Shown: positions 1 through 10,460, numbered from the stretch's first letter. The stretch is 34,802 bases of DNA from Acidobacteriaceae bacterium (GCA_003166855.1 PMUM01000146.1:1-34802); one strand, 5' to 3'. Notes: generated from the sequence alone by a model not told the origin. Made by a program: numbers and translations.

Positions 1-611
1 CCGATGTAGCGAATCTTGCCCGCCTTTCGCGCCGCCATCACCGCTTCATGAGCCCCGCCTTCCGCAAAAATACGATCCGGATCGTCGAAGCGGATGATCT
101 CATGATGCTGCACCAGATCGATATGATCGGTTTGCAACCGTTCCAGGCAAGTCTCGATCTGCCGCTCGGCCACCTCTTTGGTGCGCCCGTCGATCTTCGT
201 CATCAGAAATACTTTTTGGCGATAGCCGTCCTTCAAGGCCTTCCCCATCCGGATTTCGCTCTGGCCTTCGTTGTAGTCCCAGCTGTTATCCATGAAGGTA
301 ATGCCGCGGTCGATACCAGCTCGCACCAGGCGAATGCTGTCCTCCTCTGTAAGCCCATGCTGTGCAAGATGGAAGCCGCCCATGCCGATCGCAGAGACTT
401 TCTCGCCGGTGCGTCCCAACGTGCGGTAGAGCATGTCGCCCTTGCGGGTTCCAGCAGATGTGGCGAGAGTGATCGGATGCATGGATTCGTTCTCCTGAGG
501 TGCGGTGGCTCTGTCTTGAGCGAAGGCCGATGGCAGAGTGCTGGCGACGCCGCAAATGGCGGCAGTCTTGAAAAAATCTCGGCGTTTCATTGCGAAATCG
601 TCACCTGACAT
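1..611 (-). CDS. Aldo/keto reductase, Tat-type N-terminus, partial (C-terminus outside window)
   Basis: Reverse complement reads MSGDDFAMKRRDFFKTAAICGVAST...MLYRTLGRTGEKVSAIGMGGFHLAQHGLTEEDSIRLVRAGIDRGITFMDNSWDYNEGQSEIRMGKAL...; AKR family motifs; start at 611 or 590. Confidence 0.85.
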   Translation of the reverse strand, partial: MSGDDFAMKRRDFFKTAAICGVASTLPSAFAQDRATAPQENESMHPITLATSAGTRKGDMLYRTLGRTGEKVSAIGMGGFHLAQHGLTEEDSIRLVRAGIDRGITFMDNSWDYNEGQSEIRMGKALKDGYRQKVFLMTKIDGRTKEVAERQIETCLERLQTDHIDLVQHHEIIRFDDPDRIFAEGGAHEAVMAARKAGKIRYI

Positions 612-719
612 TGAAGTCGTATCAGGCTTGAGATGTAAGGCAGCGTGCGGGCGTTGCCGTGAATCTGCTCCTGTGGGGACCAGCCGCCTTCGGCTGTCCG
701 TCCAGCAAAAGGATTCCGA

Positions 720-2225
720 TTAGTGCGTCAGCTTCGCGACATTAGGATTCTGCGCAATCCCCAGGGCCCAGTTCACCAGTTCGATGAAGCTGTTGGGCAG
801 CAGGCCAATGTAAAGCGTGGCAATGCCGGTCACCGCAATGGCCGCGCGCATGCTCAGGCTGATGGGCAGCTTCTCTTCGCTCTTTTCGACCTTCCCCATG
901 AACATGGCATTCGCAATCTTCAGGTAGTAGTAAAGGCCGAACACGGAATACAGCACGCCTAACGAAGCCAGCGCATAGTGTCCGGTCTCGATCAGGCTGA
1001 GGAAAATAAAATATTTCCCCCAGAATCCAGCGAGCGGTGGGATTCCGGCCAGCGAAAGCATGAACACCAGCATGAGCACGGCTTCCACGGGCGCACGGGA
1101 GTAGAGCCCGTTCAAATCGTCGAGTTCGTCGCCAATCACGTTTCGATGTCGCAGCGCGGTGATGACCGCGAACGCGCCCAGGTTCATGAACGTATAGACC
1201 AGCAGGTAGATCAGAATGCCCTTGATGCCATCAGGACTGAGTTGCGTCGCGGTGCCCGCGACCAGGCCGAGCAGCATGTAACCGACATGGGCGATCGACG
1301 AATAGGCCAGCAGGCGCTTGGTGTTGGTCTGGGTGAGCGCGGCGAAGTTGGCGCCCGTCATCGTCGCAATGGAGACGAAGACCAATAGCGGCACCCAGAT
1401 CGGCCGCATCGGTATGAGACCGACGACGAGGATGCGGAGGAGCATGGCCCATCCTGCCGCCTTCACCGCGACCGACATGAATCCGGTGATGCAGGTAGGT
1501 GCGCCTTCGTACGTATCGGGCGCCCACTGGTGAAACGGAATGGCCGCGATCTTGAACAGCAGGCCTGTGATCGTCGTCAGCAGGGCGACAACGGCGACTG
1601 GCTTGTATTCGCTGTTCATGATGTGCCGCGCCAGTTCCTGCTGGATCACGCCGAGATTCGTGCTGCCGGTCAAACCGTACAGCAAAGACAATCCGTAGGC
1701 AAAGATGCCGGAAGAAAACGCGCCCAGCAGCAGGTATTTCAATGCGGCTTCGTTGGACCGCCGGTCCCGCCGCAGGAATCCTACTAATACGTAAGTGGAG
1801 ATCGCCATCAACTCAAGGCCAATAAAGATGAGAACGATGTCGAACCCGGCGGCCATGCACATCATGCCTGCTACCGCCAGCAGCATGAGGGCGTAATACT
1901 CGCCGTGATTTTCATGCTCTGTCTCGAGATAACGCACCGACATGAGGATCGCAATCGCTGTGGCCGCGAGAAACAGGTACCAGAAATAAAGTGCGAACCG
2001 GTCCACCAGCATCGTCCGGAGCATGCCGAAGGTTCCGGGTGAGCCATTCATCCAGAGCTGAATCTTGTAGACCCCGGCGGCGGAGAACGCTACTCCGATG
2101 AAGGCCGTGACCGCATTCGCCCACTTCATCTCCTTCGGGAGCATGAAGTCGATCAGCAGAATGCCGAGGGCAAACAGCGCCAGAAGCGTGATCGGCAGCG
2201 CCAGAAGATAGTCAGTCCAGACCAC
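720..2225 (-). CDS. nuoN: NADH-quinone oxidoreductase subunit N (GTG start overlapping nuoM stop as TAGTG)
   Basis: 501 aa multi-TM antiporter-like protein; KYLLLGAFSSGIFAYGLSLLYG, APDTYEGAPTCITGFMSVAVKAAGWA; position at end of nuo cluster. Confidence 0.95.
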   Translation of the reverse strand: MVWTDYLLALPITLLALFALGILLIDFMLPKEMKWANAVTAFIGVAFSAAGVYKIQLWMNGSPGTFGMLRTMLVDRFALYFWYLFLAATAIAILMSVRYLETEHENHGEYYALMLLAVAGMMCMAAGFDIVLIFIGLELMAISTYVLVGFLRRDRRSNEAALKYLLLGAFSSGIFAYGLSLLYGLTGSTNLGVIQQELARHIMNSEYKPVAVVALLTTITGLLFKIAAIPFHQWAPDTYEGAPTCITGFMSVAVKAAGWAMLLRILVVGLIPMRPIWVPLLVFVSIATMTGANFAALTQTNTKRLLAYSSIAHVGYMLLGLVAGTATQLSPDGIKGILIYLLVYTFMNLGAFAVITALRHRNVIGDELDDLNGLYSRAPVEAVLMLVFMLSLAGIPPLAGFWGKYFIFLSLIETGHYALASLGVLYSVFGLYYYLKIANAMFMGKVEKSEEKLPISLSMRAAIAVTGIATLYIGLLPNSFIELVNWALGIAQNPNVAKLTH

Positions 2226-3898
2226 TATTTCGTCCCTTTCATCTTCGTCGGCGCGGATGTGGCCGCGGCAGGCGGCGTTGTCGTCGTCGGCATCACCGAT
2301 GCGGGCGCGATTACCGGCGCCGTTTGTGCCGCGGCGTTTACCGCGGGCTGCGGATAATCCGGCCGCGCCATCGCAATCGTATGATTCACCGGTTGCTCCA
2401 GAATCTGGAAGAACGGCTTCGGATACAGCCCGATCCAGAACGCCATGATCAGCAGCGGCACGAACGTCGCGACCTCCCGCGGCGTCAGGTCGTGCAACTT
2501 TTCATTCTTAGGATTAGTAACGGTCCCGAAGAACACGCGCTGGTAGAGCCACAGCAAGTAAGCCGCCGCCAACACGACTCCCGGGACAGCCCACGCGCCC
2601 CACTTCCAGTTCTCCATGAACGTCCCTTGCAGAATCGTGAACTCGCCGACGAACCCGTTCAGCAGCGGCAGTCCCATCGAAGACAGGAACATGATCATCG
2701 TGATCGTGGCGTAAACCGGCATCACGTTCGAAATGCCGCCATATTCCGAGATCTCGCGGGTGTGACGCCGCTCGTAAAGGATGCCGACAATCAAGAACAG
2801 CGCCCCCGTCGAGATGCCGTGATTGATCTGCTGCAGCACCGATCCGCTCAAACCAAGCGGCGTCAGCGCGAAAATTCCCAGCGTGCAGAAGCCCAAATGG
2901 CTCACCGATGAGTACGCCACAAGCTTCTTCATGTCCTTCTGCATCAGCGAGACAAGCGCGCCATAAATAATGCCGACGATGGAAAGGAAAATCATCCACC
3001 CGCGGACCGTCATCCCAAGGAACGTGGCAGGATTCATGAGCACGCCGGGGAAGAAGGGAAGTGAGAAGCGTATGAATCCGTAAGTCCCCATCTTCAGCAA
3101 AACGCCCGCCAGGATCACCGAGCCTGCTGTAGGCGCTTCCACGTGCGCGTCCGGCAGCCAGGTGTGAAACGGGAACATCGGCACCTTAATCGCGAACGCG
3201 AAGAAGAAACTCAGAAACAGTAGCGTGGCGACATGCGGCCCGTAGTCCGTATAAATCTGAGGTGCAGTCTTGTACAGCTCAACAATGCTGAACGTGTACA
3301 CCTGAGGGTTCGTCACGCTGTGATGATGGAAGTACAGAAACAGAATGCCCAGCAGCATCAGCACCGAGCCAGCCAGGGTGTAGAGGAAGAACTTAATGGC
3401 GGCGTAGAGCTTGCGCGGGCCGCCCCAGATCCCAATCAGCAGGTACATGGGAACCAGCATCGCTTCCCAGAAGACGAAGAACAGGAAGAAATCCAGCGCC
3501 ATGAAGACGCCGAGCATGCCCGTCTGCAGAAACAGAAACCAGATGTAGTATTCCTTGACCCGATTCTCGATCGCGGTCCACGAAGAAAGAATCGAGATCC
3601 ACCCCAGCAGTGTGGTCAGCATGATCAGCAGAAACGAAATGCCATCAATGCCCAAAACATAGCCCGCGCCGATCGAAGGAATCCAATTGCTGGGGGAGCC
3701 CTCGATGAACTTGAATCCCGGCTCAAACCGCTGCGCCCAGAACATCGGCACCAGCGGCAGCGAGACCACTAGGCCGGCGAGCGCGAAAACATTCGCGATC
3801 CAGCGGATGGCGTCCTTGTTCTCCTTGGGAACAAACAGGAGAAACAGCGCGCCCACGAGCGGCGTGAACAGAATGATCGATAAGATGTGGTTTTGCAT
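2225..3898 (-). CDS. nuoM: NADH-quinone oxidoreductase subunit M
   Basis: 557 aa; FPFHTWLPDAHVEAPTAGSVILAGVLLKMGTYGFIRF typical of NuoM. Confidence 0.95.
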   Translation of the reverse strand: MQNHILSIILFTPLVGALFLLFVPKENKDAIRWIANVFALAGLVVSLPLVPMFWAQRFEPGFKFIEGSPSNWIPSIGAGYVLGIDGISFLLIMLTTLLGWISILSSWTAIENRVKEYYIWFLFLQTGMLGVFMALDFFLFFVFWEAMLVPMYLLIGIWGGPRKLYAAIKFFLYTLAGSVLMLLGILFLYFHHHSVTNPQVYTFSIVELYKTAPQIYTDYGPHVATLLFLSFFFAFAIKVPMFPFHTWLPDAHVEAPTAGSVILAGVLLKMGTYGFIRFSLPFFPGVLMNPATFLGMTVRGWMIFLSIVGIIYGALVSLMQKDMKKLVAYSSVSHLGFCTLGIFALTPLGLSGSVLQQINHGISTGALFLIVGILYERRHTREISEYGGISNVMPVYATITMIMFLSSMGLPLLNGFVGEFTILQGTFMENWKWGAWAVPGVVLAAAYLLWLYQRVFFGTVTNPKNEKLHDLTPREVATFVPLLIMAFWIGLYPKPFFQILEQPVNHTIAMARPDYPQPAVNAAAQTAPVIAPASVMPTTTTPPAAATSAPTKMKGTK

Positions 3899-3900
3899 GA

Positions 3901-3990
3901 AAGCTCTTAGCCTTTAGCTCGTAGCCCTTAGCTCGAAACTCGTAGCCCGCGGGTTCTGGCTAAAAGCTAAGAGCTAACAGCTAAAAGCTG
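3901..3990. repeat. TAGCT(C/T)TTAGC-type iterated motif forming an imperfect inverted repeat between nuoL and nuoM
   Basis: AAGCTCTTAGCCTTTAGCTCGTAGCCCTTAGCTCG ... GGCTAAAAGCTAAGAGCTAACAGCTAAAAGCTG; right arm is approximate reverse complement of left arm. Confidence 0.8.
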
Positions 3991-3992
3991 CT

Positions 3993-6080
3993 TCAGTGGT
4001 ACACGTAATAAAACGCGAACCCTACCAACCCTGCCGTCATCACCAGCGCATACCATTGCACCAGGCCCCACTCAAACAGGCGCGCGGGATAACTGAGCAT
4101 GCGCGCCAGAATCGCCGGCCCGTTGACGCCGATGCCGTCGATAATCCACTTGTCCCACCAACTGGAGAACGTCGCGGCGAGCCGAGTGATCCAGCCCGCG
4201 CCATTGACCACGCCATCGATCACATGGGAATCGAACCACGAACTGGCTTCGCCGAGCCCCATTACGCCCAGCCGCACATCTCCCAACTTGCGGCGCCCGG
4301 TGACCACGTAGTCGTAACCTTCGTCTACGTAATACTTATTCAGCAGCGTGTCGTAAACGGGCGGCGCGACCGCGGCGATGGGCTCGGTGTAGCCTTTGCC
4401 GGCGTTACCATAGGCGCTTCTCGCCATGAACCATCCCGCGAAGGCTGCCGCGACCGAGAGACCCATCAGCAGATATTCCGTGAGGCCCGGGCCTGACTCG
4501 CCCGCGGTTGCTTCTTTCTCGATCGAGTTCGCAAAAACCGGGTCGAGAAACTTGTCGAGGCGCTTGGCCCCGCCCATGCTCTCGGACACGTTGAGGTATC
4601 CAGCGAAAATCGAGAAGAACGCCAGAATCACCAGTGGCCAGGTCATCGATTTAGGCGATTCGTGGATGTGGTGCTCGACTTCGTGGCTCGTGACCCGCGA
4701 AGGGCTCCAGAACGTCAGGTAGATCAACCGGAACATGTAGAACGACGTCATCAGCGCAGTCACGAATCCGATGGCCCACAGCGCGGGATGATATTTCCAT
4801 GCCCGCCAAAGAATCTCGTCCTTCGAGAAGAATCCCGCGAGGCCCGGGATTCCCGCGATGGCCAGCGTCGCGACAAACATGGTGCGGAAGGTGACCGGAA
4901 TCTTCCCTGACAGGTCCCCCATGTTGCGCATGTCCTGCTCGCCGCTCATGGCGTGAATCACCGAGCCCGCGCCTAAGAAGAGTAGAGCCTTGAAGAAGGC
5001 GTGCGTGAATACGTGGAACACACCCGCGGAGAACGCTCCCACTCCGAGTGCCAGGAACATGTACCCGAGTTGCGAGACGGTGGAATAGGCCAGTACGCGC
5101 TTGATGTCGTTCTGCACCAGCCCGATTGAGGCGGCGAAGATGGCGGTCAGTGCACCAACGATGGCCACTACCAGCATCGACTTCGGAGCCAGCCAAAACA
5201 GTGCATTTGACCGCGCAACCATGTAAACGCCCGCCGTCACCATGGTCGCCGCGTGGATCAGCGCCGAGACCGGCGTCGGACCTTCCATCGCGTCCGGCAG
5301 CCACACATAAAGAGGTAGCTGCGCCGACTTCCCGCAAGCTCCCACAAACAGCAGCAGCGTTGCCGCAGTGATGTACTTCAAGGTCTCCGGAGAGAAGTGG
5401 CCGGCATGAGCGAACGAATTCACATCGATGAATCGAAGAGATCCGCAGAGCCACGCGATAAAGAACATCCCCAGTATGAATCCCGCATCGCCGATCCGGT
5501 TGACGATGAAAGCCTTGTTTGCCGCGTCACTCGCCGACTTGCGATGAAAGTAGAAACCAATCAGAAGATACGAACACAGCCCCACGCCTTCCCACCCGAC
5601 GAACATCAGCACGTAGTTGTTGGCGAGAATCAGCGTGAGCATGGAGAACATGAAGAGGTTCAGGTATCCGAAGAACCGGTAGTATCCGCCCTCATGCGCC
5701 ATGTACCCGGTCGAATAAATATGGATCAGCATCCCAACGCCCGTAACAAACAGCAGCCAGATGCTGGAAAGCGGATCAAGCAGGAATCCTGCGTCCGCCT
5801 GCAACGAAGCCGGAGTCCCGTCGGATTTCTGGAAGTTGAGGTGGCCCGTGTCGGAACCGAGCCAGGTATAGAGAATGGTTTGGTAAGGCTGATGGTCGTG
5901 CGCCGGAGCCCAATTGACGTACTGCAGCACCGCCCCGCAAGCCATCAAAAACGCAAGAACCACCGATCCGACGCAGACCGCGCTCACCGTAGCCTTCTGC
6001 AGCCTGCGCCCGAAAAAAAACATGATCGCCGCGCCGATGGCAGGGAACAGCGGAATGAGCCAGATGTGGGAGAGAAACAT
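3993..6080 (-). CDS. nuoL: NADH-quinone oxidoreductase subunit L
   Basis: 695 aa; GWEGVGLCSYLLIGFYF, LPDAMEGPTPVSALIHAATMVTAGVYMVAR. Confidence 0.95.
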   Translation of the reverse strand: MFLSHIWLIPLFPAIGAAIMFFFGRRLQKATVSAVCVGSVVLAFLMACGAVLQYVNWAPAHDHQPYQTILYTWLGSDTGHLNFQKSDGTPASLQADAGFLLDPLSSIWLLFVTGVGMLIHIYSTGYMAHEGGYYRFFGYLNLFMFSMLTLILANNYVLMFVGWEGVGLCSYLLIGFYFHRKSASDAANKAFIVNRIGDAGFILGMFFIAWLCGSLRFIDVNSFAHAGHFSPETLKYITAATLLLFVGACGKSAQLPLYVWLPDAMEGPTPVSALIHAATMVTAGVYMVARSNALFWLAPKSMLVVAIVGALTAIFAASIGLVQNDIKRVLAYSTVSQLGYMFLALGVGAFSAGVFHVFTHAFFKALLFLGAGSVIHAMSGEQDMRNMGDLSGKIPVTFRTMFVATLAIAGIPGLAGFFSKDEILWRAWKYHPALWAIGFVTALMTSFYMFRLIYLTFWSPSRVTSHEVEHHIHESPKSMTWPLVILAFFSIFAGYLNVSESMGGAKRLDKFLDPVFANSIEKEATAGESGPGLTEYLLMGLSVAAAFAGWFMARSAYGNAGKGYTEPIAAVAPPVYDTLLNKYYVDEGYDYVVTGRRKLGDVRLGVMGLGEASSWFDSHVIDGVVNGAGWITRLAATFSSWWDKWIIDGIGVNGPAILARMLSYPARLFEWGLVQWYALVMTAGLVGFAFYYVYH

Positions 6081-6097
6081 TCGTTTTCAGTTCTTGA

Positions 6098-6180
6098 AGC
6101 TTTTAGCTCTTAGCCTTTAGCTCTTCGCTCAAACCTAATACTGTTTGGCTAAGAGCTAAGAGCTAATGGCTAAGAGCTTC
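6098..6180. repeat. Second TAGCT-type inverted repeat between nuoK and nuoL
   Basis: AAGCTTTTAGCTCTTAGCCTTTAGCTCTTCGCTCAAAC ... GTTTGGCTAAGAGCTAAGAGCTAATGGCTAAGAGCTT, imperfectly complementary arms of about 37 nt with a short loop (CTAATACT). Confidence 0.85.
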
Positions 6181-6182
6181 TC

Positions 6183-6518
6183 CTACCACTTCAACAAATT
6201 CACCTCATCCACGTTCACCGTCTCCTTGTTCCGGAAGAAGGCGATCAAGATGCCGAGACCCACCGCGGCTTCAGCGGCGGCGTCGGTAATCACAAAAATT
6301 GCGAACACCTGCCCGTGCAATGCGCCTGGACCATGAATGCCCTGCCAGTACCGCGAGAATGCAACCAGATTCAGATTGACGGCGTTCAGGATCAGCTCAA
6401 TCGACATCAGCACGATGACCACATTCCGGCGCGTCAGCACGCCGATCACGCCTAGCAGGAACAGAGCCGCACCTAGGACCAGGTAGTGCAGCGTCGTGAT
6501 GTGGAGCATTGCTTCCAT
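6183..6518 (-). CDS. nuoK: NADH-quinone oxidoreductase subunit K
   Basis: 111 aa; [43 protein letters not shown]. Confidence 0.95.
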   Translation of the reverse strand: MEAMLHITTLHYLVLGAALFLLGVIGVLTRRNVVIVLMSIELILNAVNLNLVAFSRYWQGIHGPGALHGQVFAIFVITDAAAEAAVGLGILIAFFRNKETVNVDEVNLLKW

Positions 6519-6537
6519 TTGAGCTTCTGACGACTGA

Positions 6538-7083
6538 CTAAATTCTTTTCTTCGCCATCACCACGGCTCCGATGATCGCCACCAGCAGCAGCAGCGACGC
6601 GATCTCGAAGGCGAACATATATTGTCCAGCGCTCCGGTCGAACAGCAGCATCGCGACATTCTGCGTGTTTTGCGATTCCCCGAAACTCATGCGCCCTTCG
6701 GGAAACAGCGCTTTGCCCTTGGACGAGGTGTATACCGCAATGAACAGCCCACCCAAAGCCGTCGCCGCGACGATTCCCACCAGCCACTGTTTGTTGAACT
6801 GCCGCTCTTTCATATTGCGTTCAAGGTTGATCAGCATGATCACGAACAGGAACAGCACCATAATCCCGCCGGCATAGAGAATGATCTGCACGCCAGCGAC
6901 GAACGGCGCGTACAGCATCAGGTAGAGCCCGGCCTGGGCCAGCAGCGTGGTGATCAGTGCCATCGCCGAGTGAATCGCATTCTTGCGCGTGATCACCAGG
7001 ATGCCGCCGATGACCATGGTGGCCGCCAGCAGGTAAAAGAAGAAGGGGGTCGCGACCGGAGGATTCGTTATCGTGGGATTCAT
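6538..7083 (-). CDS. nuoJ: NADH-quinone oxidoreductase subunit J
   Basis: [58 protein letters not shown]; start taken at MNPTITN (ATGA overlap with nuoH stop) instead of the longer ORF. Confidence 0.93.
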   Translation of the reverse strand: MNPTITNPPVATPFFFYLLAATMVIGGILVITRKNAIHSAMALITTLLAQAGLYLMLYAPFVAGVQIILYAGGIMVLFLFVIMLINLERNMKERQFNKQWLVGIVAATALGGLFIAVYTSSKGKALFPEGRMSFGESQNTQNVAMLLFDRSAGQYMFAFEIASLLLLVAIIGAVVMAKKRI

Positions 7084-8414
7084 GGGCGGCCCATTCCCCG
7101 CAATTGCGCCCACAGATCCGCACGCATGCCAACGACAGCGGTCAGAATCAGCAATGCCAGGCCCATGGGCAGCAGAATCTTCCATCCCACTTTCATCAGC
7201 TGATCAAAGCGATATCTGGGGAACGTGCCACGATACCAGATATAGAGATACATAAACCCGGCAACCTTCGCCGCGAACCAGAAAATGTCGCCGACGCGTA
7301 CTCGTACCGGTTCCAGGAATAACACCAAGCCGATCAGTCCGAGCACAGCGCCAAAGCCCGCGAGTCCCATCGTCTGGATCTTGAACAAGGGATGCTTCGG
7401 CATGCGGGCCGTGTTGTAGAAACATATCGCTGCCAAAAGCAGGAACGTGACCCCCGGGAAGAAAGAAAAGATGGAATCCCAAGTCGAACCGCTCAGCCAG
7501 TTCGGAAATGGTCGCCACCACCCGCCGAGCCACAGCGTAACCGCAATCGACGAGACCGCGATCATCGCCGAGTATTCCGCCAGAAAGAACAAAGACCAGC
7601 GGAACCCGCTGTATTCCGTATGGAATCCCGCCGTCAATTCCGACTCCGCCTCGGGCAAATCGAACGGCGCACGGTTCGTCTCCGCCACCATCGCGATTGC
7701 GAAGATAACGAATCCGATCAGTCCGAGCGGAAAGAACTTGAAGATGAACCAGATGTGCTGTTCCTGCTGCATCTGCACGATGCCGATCATGCTGAGCGTG
7801 CCCGTGTCTCCCGTGCCTGCGCCGCCGACGCCGTAGAACCCGAGCCCGTGCAGGCTGGTCATCAGAATCACTGACACCACCGCCAGTCCCATCGCCACTT
7901 CATACGAAACCATCTGCGCGCTCGACCGCAGCGCTCCGATCAGCGGATAGTGCGAATTGGAGGCCCACCCGGCGGTGACGATGCCGAGCACGCTCAGCGA
8001 CGAAACACCCAGCATAAACAGGATGCCGATGTTCATGTCGGTGATGGCGTGGGTAGGGCCAAAAGGGACGACAACGAAAACAGTGAACGCCGCCAGCACC
8101 ACAATGAAGGGCGCGATCCAGAAGACAATCTTGTCAGCCTCAGCCGGGATGATGTCTTCTTTGAGGAGCAGCTTGATCGCGTCCGCGATGGGTTGTAGCA
8201 GCCCGTGCGGGCCCACGCGCATAGGACCAAGCCGCACCTGCATGTGCGCGAGGATTTTCCGCTCGAGCCAGTTCATCGCGATGACGGCCACGGACAGTCC
8301 GCCAAACACCAGCAGAATGTAGACCGTCGCCCAGAAGATGTTCCCGGCGCCGCCGGGTGTCACCTTGACGTTCGGATCGAGGTAGGACTGAATGTACAGG
8401 ATCAGGTCGTGCAT
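7080..8414 (-). CDS. nuoH: NADH-quinone oxidoreductase subunit H
   Basis: ERKILAHMQVRLGPMRVGPHGLLQPIADAIKLLLKEDIIP; AETNRAPFDLPEAESELTAGFHTEYSG. Confidence 0.96.
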   Translation of the reverse strand: MHDLILYIQSYLDPNVKVTPGGAGNIFWATVYILLVFGGLSVAVIAMNWLERKILAHMQVRLGPMRVGPHGLLQPIADAIKLLLKEDIIPAEADKIVFWIAPFIVVLAAFTVFVVVPFGPTHAITDMNIGILFMLGVSSLSVLGIVTAGWASNSHYPLIGALRSSAQMVSYEVAMGLAVVSVILMTSLHGLGFYGVGGAGTGDTGTLSMIGIVQMQQEQHIWFIFKFFPLGLIGFVIFAIAMVAETNRAPFDLPEAESELTAGFHTEYSGFRWSLFFLAEYSAMIAVSSIAVTLWLGGWWRPFPNWLSGSTWDSIFSFFPGVTFLLLAAICFYNTARMPKHPLFKIQTMGLAGFGAVLGLIGLVLFLEPVRVRVGDIFWFAAKVAGFMYLYIWYRGTFPRYRFDQLMKVGWKILLPMGLALLILTAVVGMRADLWAQLRGMGRP

Positions 8415-9565
8415 CAGCGGTCTACCTCGCCGAGAACAATATCCAGCGTGCCGATGACGGCAATCACGTCAGCCACAAGTTGCCCGCGGCACATCACGTC
8501 GAGCGCCTGCAGGTTCACGAACGACGGCGGACGCACTCGAATCCGGTAAGGCTGCGTGGACCCGTCGCTGACGATGAAGTATCCCAGTTCGCCCTTGGGA
8601 GCCTCGATCGAGTGGTAGATCTCGCCCACTGGAGGCTTGATCACCTTCGGGACCTTGGCCATGATGGGCCCTTCCGGAATGCCCGCCACCGCCTGCTCGA
8701 CAATCCGCAGCGACTGCCGCATCTCCACCATGCGCACCAGATACCGGTCATACGTATCGCCGTTCTGCCCGGTGGGAATGTCGAACTCGAAGTTCTTATA
8801 ATTCGCGTAAGGCAGAGCCTTGCGGATGTCCCATTTGACGCCGCTGGCACGCAGCACAGGCCCGGTAACGCCCAGCGCAATGGCATCCTTGCCCGAGATC
8901 GTTCCCACACCCTTGGTCCGTTCCAGCCAGATGCGGTTGGTGGTAAGCAGTTCTTCGTATTCGTCGATCTTGGGCTTCACGAACGAAACGAAGTTCTTCA
9001 CTTCGCGCTCGAACCCGTCATACGCCTCATACTGCAGCCCGCCAATGCGAAACGCGTGCGTCGTCAGCCGCGCCCCGCAATACTTCTCGAAAATCTTGAG
9101 AATTTCTTCCCGGTCGCGGAACGTATAGAACAGCGGCGTGATCGCTCCAATATCGAGCGCGTGCGTCCCCAGCCACAACTGGTGGCTGGCAATCCGGTTC
9201 AGTTCCGTCAGGATCACGCGGATGTACTGCGCCCGCGGAGGCGCTTCCACGCTCAGAAGCTTCTCAACCGCCTCGCAATATCCCAGCCCGTTCGAAACCG
9301 CGGCAACATAATCCATCCGGTCGACGTACGGATTGAACATCGTATACGTGCGGTTCTCAGCAATCTTCTCGACCCCGCGGTGCAGGTACCCGATCACGCA
9401 CTCGAGCCCCATCACCTTCTCGCCGTCCAGCCGCAGGATGACGCGCAGCACACCATGGGTCGCCGGATGCTGCGGCCCCATATTAATGACGAGCTCGTTC
9501 GCATCGAGAAACGTCTTGTCCGGCGTTTCCAGATCGAGCGGCGAGAGTGTGTTCGGATCCGTCAT
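8414..9565 (-). CDS. nuoD: NADH-quinone oxidoreductase subunit D
   Basis: [69 protein letters not shown]-type C-terminal [12 protein letters not shown]. Confidence 0.96.
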   Translation of the reverse strand: MTDPNTLSPLDLETPDKTFLDANELVINMGPQHPATHGVLRVILRLDGEKVMGLECVIGYLHRGVEKIAENRTYTMFNPYVDRMDYVAAVSNGLGYCEAVEKLLSVEAPPRAQYIRVILTELNRIASHQLWLGTHALDIGAITPLFYTFRDREEILKIFEKYCGARLTTHAFRIGGLQYEAYDGFEREVKNFVSFVKPKIDEYEELLTTNRIWLERTKGVGTISGKDAIALGVTGPVLRASGVKWDIRKALPYANYKNFEFDIPTGQNGDTYDRYLVRMVEMRQSLRIVEQAVAGIPEGPIMAKVPKVIKPPVGEIYHSIEAPKGELGYFIVSDGSTQPYRIRVRPPSFVNLQALDVMCRGQLVADVIAVIGTLDIVLGEVDR

Positions 9566-9568
9566 TAA

Positions 9569-10336
9569 TTATTGGCCGCTCTCAATCCCCAGGTTGATCT
9601 TCACCCACTCGTTATCCTGCTGCAGAATCCCGTAATCCTTCCGCAGCGGATGCCCCTTCCACCCGTCGGGCAGCAAAATGCGCTTCAGGTCCGGATGCCC
9701 ATCGAACTTAATCCCGAACATGTCGAAGACTTCGCGCTCCAGCCAATTCGCGGTCGCCCAGATCGGCACCGAACTAGGCAGACTCTCGCCGTCCGCAATG
9801 CGCGTCGTAATGCGGATCCGCTCATTGCGCGGGAACGAATACAGCACCCACACCACATCAAACTGTTTCTCCCGCTTCGGATAGTGCACCGCGGTGATGT
9901 CCACGCAGTAGTCAAACTCTTCTTCGTTGCGCAGAACCTGCAGAATCTCCGGAATCAGCGACCGGTCCACCACCATATAGTTCTGCCCGAGATGCGTCAG
10001 AGGCTCGATTCCGGACCCATATTCGCCCTTGAGCTTGGCAACCATGGGCGAATCCCAAGGCGTCGGAACTGGAGCCGCAGGTTTCGGTGGAGCAGCCGCA
10101 GGCTTGGCGGCAGCAGGAGCCGCAGGCGCGGCGGCAGGTTTTGCTGGGGTTGCAGAAGCAGGCGTTGTGGCGGGAGCAGTTGGTGCAGCGGGTTTGTCAG
10201 GAGCGGTTTTCGTTTCCGATTGAACCGAGCCGGAGGGAGTAGCTTTCACCCCGCCCGGGCTAGCGGGCTGATCCGCCGTCGGTTTCGGTTCACCTTCCGG
10301 CGGCGGTGGAGTGGGGGATTTAATTTCGTCCGGCAT
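9569..10336 (-). CDS. nuoC: NADH-quinone oxidoreductase subunit C with about 100-residue Pro/Ala/Lys-rich N-terminal extension
   Basis: YCVDITAVHYPKREKQFDVVWVLYSFPRNERIRITTRI...EREVFDMFGIKFDGHPDLKRILLPDGWKGHPLRKDY; start at MPDEIKSPTPPPPEG. Confidence 0.92.
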   Translation of the reverse strand: MPDEIKSPTPPPPEGEPKPTADQPASPGGVKATPSGSVQSETKTAPDKPAAPTAPATTPASATPAKPAAAPAAPAAAKPAAAPPKPAAPVPTPWDSPMVAKLKGEYGSGIEPLTHLGQNYMVVDRSLIPEILQVLRNEEEFDYCVDITAVHYPKREKQFDVVWVLYSFPRNERIRITTRIADGESLPSSVPIWATANWLEREVFDMFGIKFDGHPDLKRILLPDGWKGHPLRKDYGILQQDNEWVKINLGIESGQ

Positions 10337-10460
10337 AGCGTGAAGGCACAAACCTCCCGCAGCGTGTGCATTGAAAAGAACGTTAACTTTTATCAGCTTG
10401 ACGGTGCGAAGTCAACGACGGTGCGCTCGCGAAAGTGTAAAATTCGTACAACTGTTTCCA

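Noticed and set aside
3901-6180. CRISPR-like array from the repeated TAGCT motifs near nuoL
   Set aside because: Units are short, contiguous and palindromic, without uniform spacers, and no cas genes are present.
8480-9568. 362-aa plus-strand ORF
   Set aside because: Exactly antisense to nuoD; long antisense frames are expected in GC-rich coding DNA and the translation has no recognisable domain.
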